A stretch of 64,000 nt of DNA, from the NCBI RefSeq assembly GCF_965228705.1, contig NZ_OZ245832.1, positions 2,666,001 through 2,730,000 of the forward strand, given 5' to 3'. Shown piece by piece: positions 1 through 7,883 of the stretch; position 1 is the stretch's first letter; each line of letters opens with the position of its first letter. Origin of the DNA: Croceimicrobium sp965228705. GTDB taxonomy: Bacteria; Bacteroidota; Bacteroidia; Flavobacteriales; Schleiferiaceae. Under the pieces are notes generated by a model that had not been told where the DNA came from, did no database searches, and saw only the letters and a list, made by a program, of their open reading frames with translations. The translations under genes and the position numbers were made by a program.

Positions 1-2348
1 TGGCCTTTGTATTTCTATTCTTCGGAAATCCAAAAGCTGAAGCCTCTCACTTCTCCAGTGGCGAGATCTATTATCGCTGGGCACCCACTGCAAATGATTC
101 CAGTCGATACGAAGTTTTTGTAAACTGGTATCGGAATAATGGTGGTATTGCCATTACCCAAACCACTCAGGTTGTGTGCATTACCAGTAGTTGCTTTTCA
201 AATGTAAACGTAACTCTAAACCGAATTATGCCCCCTCCCGGTCAGGCTTCACCCAATGATAATAATGGCGGTTGGATTGTTCCCGGTTTGGATGAATGTG
301 CCAATGCTACCGATCCTTCTTACAAAGATTTATCCGTTCACAAATTTTCTGGTTTTGTGAGCCTCCCCGGAACCTGTGGTGACTTTAAATTTACGGCTAA
401 TGCGATTTGTTGTCGTGATGTGTCCACCAACCTGTCCACTTCACCCAACATGTACCTCGAAGCCAAATTGAACAATACATTGGGAGAAAGCTCTTCTCCT
501 GAAATTCAGGCTCCTGCCGGTAAAGCTTTCTGCTTAACTCAACCCGGCGCCAAGCCCTTCCAGTTTATTCAAGCTGCCATTGATGCGGATAATGACAGTA
601 TCCTATACCGTTTTGGACAGCCCCAATCGGGTGTAGTTTGTGGACCCGGAACCAATATTGCTTTCTCTGCCGGTTATACCGTAAACGCCCCTTTCCCTAG
701 TTCTACTGGGATTGTGATCGATCAGAGTACGGGTATCTTCACCTTTAGCCCTAACCAACAAGGTTCTTATGTGGTTAAAATTGTTGTGGAAGACTGGCGT
801 TTTGACCCTATTACCTTACAATGGTTAAATATTGGGGAATCAGTTCGAGAGATTCAGATTCCGGTTACCGCTAATTGTAACCCTGCTTCTGCCGATGGAC
901 CACGACTCTCTTTAACTTCTTCAACCAATAATGCTGCTATTCAGAACTTTACGCAGGCTGATGTCGATAGCCTAAAAAACCTCTATAATATTCGCGAATT
1001 CCGAGGCGAAGACAGCATTAGCAATGGTACTGCTACCGTGCACCAAATTCCGGTATTCCAAGGTTATCAGTGCTTCGACTCTATCGTTTCTATTGAGTTT
1101 AACAACAATATTCGCTGTTCTTCAGTTGACCCTACCGACTTCCGTCTGATTGGTCCTGATGGAGTAGCGCGTCCGGTAGTGGATGTAGAAACCAACTGTC
1201 AATTCCTGGTTTCACGTAACCTTGATTTGAAGTTAAATCAACCTCTGGATATTGATGGTACCTATGTACTGCAGATCCGTCGGGGTAATGATGGTAACAC
1301 CCTCACCAATGAGTGCGGTATTGAACTTTCGGAGTTCTATACCTTCCTGATTCCGGTAAGTGGATGTCCTGCTCCTACCTATGAACTTGATGGGCTCACC
1401 GTTGAAGGTGACGTTAACGTTCGTTTAGACTGGTCCGGAAATGCCGCCTTACAAGATCCTTCTATCGTGGCAACCTTCAACTCTTGGAATATCTACCGTG
1501 CCGATGCTGGAAGACGTCCTTTCTCTTTATTAAAAGTGGTTGACGATGCCAATGCTCGTTTCTTCGTAGACAGCTTTGCGCCCAATGGTTATTATGTAGA
1601 CAACTTCATTTACGATTATCAGGTACAATTAGTGTACAATGGCAAAGGACGTATCCCCAGCCGTTTCTGCTCTAATATCAATCTGCGCATCGACAGTGCT
1701 CAGCGTTCCGATAACAATCTTCCCTTATATTGGAATCACTTCAAGTGTATTGATCCATCGGTACGAAACTACGATGTATTTAATGGTAAGCGGGACACTA
1801 CCGTTCCTGCTCCTGGTATTAGCTGGACCTTGCAATCGCAAACTACCGATACGACCGCCAATATTGCCATCCCCCCTGGAGACAGTACCACGCAAGGAAC
1901 TTACGCTGCTCGGGTAGTAGCCCGAAATGTAAATGGCAACAGCCGCACCGACTCCTCCGAGTCGAACTGGGTGTACTATTACATTGTGTATTATCCACCC
2001 GTAATTCCGCCGCCTCCAGCAACAGTAGGTGAGGTGATTATCCCGAACATCATTACTCCCAATGGTGATGGCTTCAACGATCGCTTCTACATTAAAGCAC
2101 CACTCGATGGAGGGGCTCAGTATGAAAACATCTCGGTGAGTATTTTCAACCGCCATGGTGAGCGCGTGTACAAGAATGATGATTTTGCCAGTATTAATGA
2201 CGAGAATCAAGGCTGGATGGGCGTGAACAACTCCGGGCAAAAACTAGCCTCGGGGGTATACTTCTACATCATCCAAATGGATAATCCCGCCTCCAATGAA
2301 TCTCAAACCCTGCAAGGAAATATTACTATCAATACCGGTGGTTTATAA
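1..2348 (+). CDS. T9SS-secreted surface protein, array copy 1 (5' end outside window)
   Basis: The reading frame is open from the first bases and begins inside a signal peptide, followed by the mature start SHFSSGEIYYRW. Copy 2 is co-linear at a constant offset of 2,529 bases, so the missing start should lie about 22 bases before the window and the full protein should be about 789 residues. Order: Cys-rich N-terminal module with a CC pair, cadherin-like segment (DADNDSILYRF), FN3-like stretches, and a C-terminal type B sorting domain (IIPNIITPNGDGFNDRFY, then FNRHGERVY). Such domains direct export by T9SS and attachment to or release from the cell surface. An adhesin or gliding-related role is inferred; no catalytic motif was seen. 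A terminator follows. Confidence 0.9.
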   Translation, partial: AFVFLFFGNPKAEASHFSSGEIYYRWAPTANDSSRYEVFVNWYRNNGGIAITQTTQVVCITSSCFSNVNVTLNRIMPPPGQASPNDNNGGWIVPGLDECANATDPSYKDLSVHKFSGFVSLPGTCGDFKFTANAICCRDVSTNLSTSPNMYLEAKLNNTLGESSSPEIQAPAGKAFCLTQPGAKPFQFIQAAIDADNDSILYRFGQPQSGVVCGPGTNIAFSAGYTVNAPFPSSTGIVIDQSTGIFTFSPNQQGSYVVKIVVEDWRFDPITLQWLNIGESVREIQIPVTANCNPASADGPRLSLTSSTNNAAIQNFTQADVDSLKNLYNIREFRGEDSISNGTATVHQIPVFQGYQCFDSIVSIEFNNNIRCSSVDPTDFRLIGPDGVARPVVDVETNCQFLVSRNLDLKLNQPLDIDGTYVLQIRRGNDGNTLTNECGIELSEFYTFLIPVSGCPAPTYELDGLTVEGDVNVRLDWSGNAALQDPSIVATFNSWNIYRADAGRRPFSLLKVVDDANARFFVDSFAPNGYYVDNFIYDYQVQLVYNGKGRIPSRFCSNINLRIDSAQRSDNNLPLYWNHFKCIDPSVRNYDVFNGKRDTTVPAPGISWTLQSQTTDTTANIAIPPGDSTTQGTYAARVVARNVNGNSRTDSSESNWVYYYIVYYPPVIPPPPATVGEVIIPNIITPNGDGFNDRFYIKAPLDGGAQYENISVSIFNRHGERVYKNDDFASINDENQGWMGVNNSGQKLASGVYFYIIQMDNPASNESQTLQGNITINTGGL

Positions 2349-2373
2349 TCCACTTCCGTAGACTCATTTTTAG

Positions 2374-2404
2374 AAAGCCGATTTCAATGAAATCGGCTTT
2401 TTTA
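2374..2404 (+). terminator. Intrinsic terminator after array copy 1
   Basis: A 12-bp perfect stem (2374-2385 with 2389-2400) with a 3-base loop is followed by a T run. It separates copy 1 from copy 2, so the copies are probably transcribed separately. Confidence 0.9.
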
Positions 2405-2507
2405 CTAGTTGGAATCACCTTTTACTCATTTATACAAGTCAAAGAGTATTTTACTGTCTTAGTACTACGTACATTGTTATACATTAGCGTTCCAAAATTT
2501 TCGAGGT

Positions 2508-4877
2508 ATGAAATTTTTAAAATTACTAGGCTTAGTTCTTTTATTCTCTTTGAGCCTTAGCCCCTTAGAGGCGTCCCACTATTCCAGTGGTGATTTATAT
2601 TATAAATGGTCTCCCACGGCCAACGATTCCAGTCGTTACGAGGTTTTCGTAAACTTTTATCGGAATAACGGTGGAGCAACTATTCCCGGTGGTACTTTCC
2701 AAATTTGTATTACCAGTAGCTGTTACCCAAATATCAACGTAACACTAAACAAGCTTTTACCACCTGCTGGCCAGGCATCACCCAATGATAATAATGGCGG
2801 TTGGATTGTTCCAGGCTTGGATGAATGTGCCAATGCTACTGATCCTTCTTACAAAGATTTATCCGTTCACAAATGGAGTGGATTTGTAAGCTTACCCGGA
2901 ACTTGCGGTGACTTTAAATTTACGGCAGCTCCTCCTTGTTGTCGTGACGTATCCACCAACTTGGCGACTTCACCCAACATGTACCTCGAAGCCAAATTGA
3001 ACAACACATTGGGAGAAAGCTCTTCTCCTGAAATTCAGGCTCCTGCCGGTAAAGCTTTCTGCTTAACTCAACCCGGCGCCAAGCCCTTCCAGTTTATTCA
3101 AGCTGCCATTGATGCGGATAATGACAGTATCCTATACCGTTTTGGACAACCTCAGTCTGGTAACAACTGTGGTCCTGGTACCAATATTGCTTTCTCTGCC
3201 GGTTATACCGTAAACGCCCCTTTCCCTAGTTCTACTGGGATTGTGATCGATCAGAGTACGGGCATCTTCACCTTTAGCCCTAACCAACAAGGTTCTTATG
3301 TAGTTAAGATTATTGTAGAAGACTGGCGTTTTGACCCTATTACCTTACAATGGTTAAATATCGGGGAAACGGTTCGAGAGATTCAGATTCCGGTTACCGC
3401 TAACTGTAACCCTGCTTCTGCCGATGGACCGCGACTCTCTTTAACTTCTTCAACCAATAATGCTGCTATTCAGAACTTTACGCAGGCTGATGTCGATAGC
3501 CTAAAAAACCTCTATAATATTCGCGAATTCCGAGGCGAAGACAGCATTAGCAATGGTACTGCTACCGTGCACCAAATTCCGGTATTCCAAGGTTATCAGT
3601 GCTTCGACTCTATCGTTTCTATTGAGTTTAACAACAATATTCGCTGTTCTTCAGTTGACCCTACCGACTTCCGTCTGATTGGTCCTGATGGAGTAGCGCG
3701 TCCGGTAGTGGATGTAGAAACCAACTGTCAATTCCTGGTTTCACGTAACCTTGATTTGAAGTTAAATCAACCTCTGGATATTGATGGTACCTATGTACTG
3801 CAGATCCGTCGGGGTAATGATGGTAACACCCTCACCAATGAGTGCGGTATTGAACTTTCGGAGTTCTATACCTTCCTGATTCCGGTGAGTGGATGTCCTG
3901 CTCCTACCTATGAACTTGATGGGCTCACCGTTGAAGGTGACGTTAACGTTCGTTTAGACTGGTCCGGAAATGCCGCCTTACAAGATCCTTCTATCGTGGC
4001 AACCTTCAACTCTTGGAATATCTACCGTGCCGATGCTGGAAGACGTCCTTTCTCTTTATTAAAAGTGGTTGACGATGCCAATGCTCGTTTCTTCGTAGAC
4101 AGCTTTGCGCCCAATGGTTATTATGTAGACAACTTCATTTACGATTATCAGGTACAATTAGTGTACAATGGCAAAGGACGTATCCCCAGCCGTTTCTGCT
4201 CTAATATCAATCTGCGCATCGACAGTGCTCAGCGTTCCGATAACAATCTTCCCTTATACTGGAATCACTTCAAGTGTATTGATCCATCGGTACGAAACTA
4301 CGATGTATTTAATGGTAAGCGGGACACTACCGTTCCTGCTCCTGGTATTAGCTGGACCTTGCAATCACAAACTACCGATACCACCGCCAATATTGCCATC
4401 CCCCCTGGAGACAGTACCACGCAAGGAACTTACGCTGCTCGGGTAGTAGCCCGAAATGTAAATGGCAACAGCCGCACCGACTCCTCCGAGTCGAACTGGG
4501 TGTACTATTACATTGTGTATTATCCACCCGTAATTCCAGATCCTCCTGCAACTGTGGGTGAGGTGATTATCCCGAACATCATCACTCCCAATGGTGATGG
4601 TTTCAATGATCGCTTCTACATTAAAGCACCACTTGATGGAGGGGCTCAATATGAAAACATCTCGGTGAGTATTTTCAACCGCCATGGTGAGCGCGTGTAC
4701 AAGAACGATGATTTTGCCAGTATTAATGACGAGAATCAAGGCTGGATGGGCGTGAACAACTCCGGGCAAAAATTAGCCTCGGGGGTATACTTCTACATCA
4801 TCCAAATGGATAATCCCGCCTCCAATGAATCTCAAACCCTGCAGGGGAATATTACTATCAACACTGTTGGTTTGTAG
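2508..4877 (+). CDS. T9SS-secreted surface protein, array copy 2
   Basis: 789 residues. A signal peptide (about residues 1-22) is followed by SHYSSGDLYYKW. The protein then has the conserved Cys-rich module (CITSSC, GTCGDF, PCCRDV), a cadherin-like segment (DADNDSILYRF), two FN3-like stretches (one with SWNIYRADAG), and a type B T9SS sorting domain at about residues 682-789. It differs from copy 1 mainly in the first 140 residues and in short patches. From 3432 to about 4536 I count only about four base differences from copy 1. This suggests duplication kept similar by gene conversion. A cell-surface role is inferred from the export signal. Confidence 0.92.
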   Translation: MKFLKLLGLVLLFSLSLSPLEASHYSSGDLYYKWSPTANDSSRYEVFVNFYRNNGGATIPGGTFQICITSSCYPNINVTLNKLLPPAGQASPNDNNGGWIVPGLDECANATDPSYKDLSVHKWSGFVSLPGTCGDFKFTAAPPCCRDVSTNLATSPNMYLEAKLNNTLGESSSPEIQAPAGKAFCLTQPGAKPFQFIQAAIDADNDSILYRFGQPQSGNNCGPGTNIAFSAGYTVNAPFPSSTGIVIDQSTGIFTFSPNQQGSYVVKIIVEDWRFDPITLQWLNIGETVREIQIPVTANCNPASADGPRLSLTSSTNNAAIQNFTQADVDSLKNLYNIREFRGEDSISNGTATVHQIPVFQGYQCFDSIVSIEFNNNIRCSSVDPTDFRLIGPDGVARPVVDVETNCQFLVSRNLDLKLNQPLDIDGTYVLQIRRGNDGNTLTNECGIELSEFYTFLIPVSGCPAPTYELDGLTVEGDVNVRLDWSGNAALQDPSIVATFNSWNIYRADAGRRPFSLLKVVDDANARFFVDSFAPNGYYVDNFIYDYQVQLVYNGKGRIPSRFCSNINLRIDSAQRSDNNLPLYWNHFKCIDPSVRNYDVFNGKRDTTVPAPGISWTLQSQTTDTTANIAIPPGDSTTQGTYAARVVARNVNGNSRTDSSESNWVYYYIVYYPPVIPDPPATVGEVIIPNIITPNGDGFNDRFYIKAPLDGGAQYENISVSIFNRHGERVYKNDDFASINDENQGWMGVNNSGQKLASGVYFYIIQMDNPASNESQTLQGNITINTVGL

Positions 4878-4903
4878 TAACTCATAAAACTGATCGATAA
4901 CTC

Positions 4904-4936
4904 AAGGCCGTCCAAATTAGGACGGCCTTTTTTTAT
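4904..4936 (+). terminator. Intrinsic terminator after array copy 2
   Basis: The 10-bp stem AAGGCCGTCC/GGACGGCCTT (4904-4913, 4920-4929) has a 6-base loop and is followed by a long T run. Confidence 0.92.
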
Positions 4937-5031
4937 TCGAAAAGTGCTAATCCTCAGTCATAAATCCCCACAAATTAGTCTGTCTTTACATGGTTGCCAT
5001 ATGCTGCTAGCTTGCTTAAAAATTAGCAACC

Positions 5032-7437
5032 ATGAAAATATTAACTTCGGTCTTCCTTCGGTTTCTTTCCGTTCTATTGCTTCTCACCTTAAGCTTTAGC
5101 CTAAAGGCCTCGCATTATTCCAGCGGTGAAATATTCTATCGCTGGTCCCCAACTCCTACCGATTCTTTGCGCTATGAAATCTGTGTGTATTTCTATCGCT
5201 ATACCGGTTCCCCTGCCACCATTCCCAATCAACCGATCAACATCTGTATTTCCAGCAGTTGCTATCCAGATGTTAGCGTAGCTCTAAACAAAAACTTGCC
5301 GCCTCCCGGTCAAGCCTCGCCCAATGATAATAATGGCGGTTGGATTGTTAATGGTTTGGACGAATGTGCCGATGTAAATGATCCAGATTATAAGGACCTT
5401 GCTGCCCATATCTGGTGTGGTTATGCCACCCTTCCCGGTATCTGTGGTGATTTTGAGTTTACCGCCGGACCACCCTGTTGCCGTGATGAAGCCGATAATC
5501 TGGTAGCCTCTAATGGTCGCAGCATGGTAATTACTGCCAAATTGAACAATACGCTCGGTCATAATTCATCTGCCGAAATTCAGGCCCCAGCCGGAAAGGC
5601 CTTTTGTTTATCACAACCTGGATCTAAACCTTTTGAATTTTTACAAGCTGCCTTTGATGCAGACGGCGATAGTTTGGTTTATCGCCTAGGTCATCCTGAA
5701 GAGGCCACCGGTTTTCCTGATGCCTTTAACAATGCTTATTGCGGCGGTAAAGCGAACATCCCTTTTGCAACTGGTTACACAGTAAACAATCCCTTCCCGA
5801 GCTCCACTGGCTTTGTTATTGACCAAAAAACCGGAATCTTCCGATTTAGCCCTAGTCAACAAGGTTCTTATGTGATTAAAATCGTGGTTGAAGACTGGCG
5901 CTTTGATCCCGTTCATTTACTCTGGGTAAAAATTGGTGAAATGGTCCGTGAAATTCAAATTCCGGTAACGGCTAATTGCAATCCCACCTCTCAAGCCGGC
6001 CCGCGTTTATCCCTTACCTCCTCCAGCAATAATGCAGTTATCCAAAACTTCAGTCAGGCTCAAATCGACAGCATGAAACTGGCTTACAATATGCAAGTCT
6101 TTTTTGGTGATGACAGCATTAGTAATGGTACAGCTACTGTTCATCAAATTCCGATATTCCAGGGCTATCAGTGCTTTGACTCTATTGTTTCTATTGAATT
6201 CAACAATAATGTACGTTGCTCTTCTGTAGACCCCACCGACTTTCGTCTGATTGGTCCGGATGGCGTAGCGCGGCCAGTGGTAGAAGTTGAAACCAATTGC
6301 CAATTTTTGGTTACCCGGAATCTTGATTTAAAGTTAAACCAACCTTTGGATGTGGATGGGACCTATGTACTGCAGATTCGTCGGGGTAATGATGGTAACA
6401 CCCTCACCAATGAATGTGGTATTGAGCTTTCAGAATTCTATACCTTCCTGATTCCGGTGAGTGGCTGCCCAAGCCCCCGCTACGAATTGGACGGCCTAAC
6501 GGTGGAGGGCGATATGAACATTCGTTTAGATTGGTCTGGCAATGCTGATCTTCAAGACCCTGCGGTTGTGGCTTCTTTTGATGCCTGGAATATCTATCGT
6601 GCTGATGCAGGCGTACGTCCTTTTTCTCTTCTCGAGGTCATTAAGGATCCAAATGCCCGATTTAGGCTTGATACATTTGCGCCCAATGGATATTATGTAG
6701 ACAATTTCGTTTACGACTATCAGATTCAGTTAGTTTACAATGGCAAAGGCCGAATCCCCAGTCGTTTCTGCTCCAATATCAATTTGCGAATTGATAATGA
6801 TTTACGTACCGAAAGTAAACTTCCCGTCTATTGGAATCATTATAAATGTATAGATCCCGTGGTGCGTAATTACGATGTATTTAAAGGAAAACGAGACACC
6901 AATTTAGCTGCACCGGGAATCATTTGGAATCTCCATTCACAAACTACGGATACTACTGCCATCATCGACATACCGGCAGCAGATAGCTCAAATCAGGGTA
7001 CCTATGCAATACGGGTTGTTGCGCGCAATGTAAATGGTTCTAGTAGAACAGATTCATCAGAATCCAATTGGGTGTATTACTATATCGTTCATTATCCCGG
7101 AGAACCAGAACCTACGGTTGGGGAAGTTCTAATTCCCAATATCATCACGCCTAATGGGGATGGATTAAATGATCGCTTTTACATCCAAAGTCCGGCGAAC
7201 GGTGTTCAATATGAACATATTTCCTTGAGTATCTTCAATCGTCATGGCGAGAGGGTGTATCAGAACCCCAATTTCGATGCGGTAAATGATGCTGCACAGG
7301 GTTGGGAGGGCGTTAATCAGTCTGGACAAAGACTCAGTTCTGGTGTCTACTTCTATATCATTGAAATGAGTAACCCTTCCAGCGGTGAAGCACAAAGTCT
7401 GGAAGGCACCCTAACCGTAAATGCAAACGGTTTCTAA
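5032..7437 (+). CDS. T9SS-secreted surface protein, array copy 3
   Basis: 801 residues with the same layout as copies 1 and 2: signal peptide (about 1-26), mature start SHYSSGEIFYRW, Cys-rich module, cadherin-like segment (DADGDSLVYRL), FN3-like stretches, and type B sorting domain (about 695-801). The central part (HQIPIFQGYQCFDSIVSIEF and onward) is nearly the same protein as in copies 1 and 2, but the DNA differs at many synonymous sites. It is therefore an older duplicate outside the recent conversion tract. It has a small insertion in the cadherin-like part (EEATGFPDAFNNAYCGG). It has its own terminator. Confidence 0.92.
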   Translation: MKILTSVFLRFLSVLLLLTLSFSLKASHYSSGEIFYRWSPTPTDSLRYEICVYFYRYTGSPATIPNQPINICISSSCYPDVSVALNKNLPPPGQASPNDNNGGWIVNGLDECADVNDPDYKDLAAHIWCGYATLPGICGDFEFTAGPPCCRDEADNLVASNGRSMVITAKLNNTLGHNSSAEIQAPAGKAFCLSQPGSKPFEFLQAAFDADGDSLVYRLGHPEEATGFPDAFNNAYCGGKANIPFATGYTVNNPFPSSTGFVIDQKTGIFRFSPSQQGSYVIKIVVEDWRFDPVHLLWVKIGEMVREIQIPVTANCNPTSQAGPRLSLTSSSNNAVIQNFSQAQIDSMKLAYNMQVFFGDDSISNGTATVHQIPIFQGYQCFDSIVSIEFNNNVRCSSVDPTDFRLIGPDGVARPVVEVETNCQFLVTRNLDLKLNQPLDVDGTYVLQIRRGNDGNTLTNECGIELSEFYTFLIPVSGCPSPRYELDGLTVEGDMNIRLDWSGNADLQDPAVVASFDAWNIYRADAGVRPFSLLEVIKDPNARFRLDTFAPNGYYVDNFVYDYQIQLVYNGKGRIPSRFCSNINLRIDNDLRTESKLPVYWNHYKCIDPVVRNYDVFKGKRDTNLAAPGIIWNLHSQTTDTTAIIDIPAADSSNQGTYAIRVVARNVNGSSRTDSSESNWVYYYIVHYPGEPEPTVGEVLIPNIITPNGDGLNDRFYIQSPANGVQYEHISLSIFNRHGERVYQNPNFDAVNDAAQGWEGVNQSGQRLSSGVYFYIIEMSNPSSGEAQSLEGTLTVNANGF

Positions 7438-7456
7438 GCTAAGATCGCTTTAACTC

Positions 7457-7487
7457 AATGCCGCCTCTAAACCGGGCGGCATTTTTC
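7457..7487 (+). terminator. Intrinsic terminator after array copy 3
   Basis: The stem AATGCCGCC/GGCGGCATT (7457-7465, 7475-7483) is followed by TTTTT. Confidence 0.88.
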
Positions 7488-7582
7488 ATTAGGTACATAC
7501 CCAGGCTCAATTGAAAACTTGCTTTACAAAGTGAGGATTGCCAATGCCTGAACAGCTTTCTACTTTTAATCAAAATCCAACC

Positions 7583-7687
7583 ATGAAATGTTTTTATTCA
7601 CGAAAAGGCCTTGCAGCAGTTCTGCTTCCACTATCATTCTGCTCGCTTGGCCCTCTTTTTTATTCCACAATTTCATATCTCATTTAG
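7583..7687 (+). pseudogene. 34-codon signal-peptide-like ORF, possible remnant of another array copy
   Basis: ATG at 7583 opens a 34-residue frame: a basic start (MKCFYSRKG) and a hydrophobic stretch (LAAVLLPLSFCSLGPL), then a stop. It lies in the 446-base gap between copies 3 and 4 and is followed by an unassigned terminator at 7805. It could be the head of a deleted array gene or a small secreted peptide. No similarity to the SHYSSGE mature start is visible after the hydrophobic stretch, so this is a weak call. Confidence 0.25.
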
Positions 7688-7804
7688 GGATCCACTTATG
7701 CCATTCAAAAGCGTTTTAGCTTAGAAAATAAATTACTAACAAACAGGGCTGTGTAAACATTTGCTCTTAAGGAACAAATTTCCTTTTTCTGTTTCGATCA
7801 AAAG

Positions 7805-7836
7805 AGGTGAGCCTTAACTAAGTCTCGCCTTTTTTA
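7805..7836 (+). terminator. Orphan terminator-like hairpin upstream of array copy 4
   Basis: The stem AGGTGAG/CTCGCCT (7805-7811, 7824-7830; one G-U pair) is followed by TTTTT. No complete gene ends here, so it closes either a small transcript from 7490-7800 or the remains of a lost gene. The rest of the 7438-7883 gap shows nothing else I can assign. Confidence 0.6.
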
Positions 7837-7883
7837 TTTGCCCTCAGCTTCAAGGAGTTCTATTTTTACCAAAATTTTAATCT

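Noticed and set aside
1725..2240. Long minus-strand frame inside array copy 1 (and its twin at 4365-4769)
   Set aside because: It is a shadow of the conserved repeat region: it recurs in both copies only because the plus-strand genes are nearly identical, and has no promoter or family resemblance.
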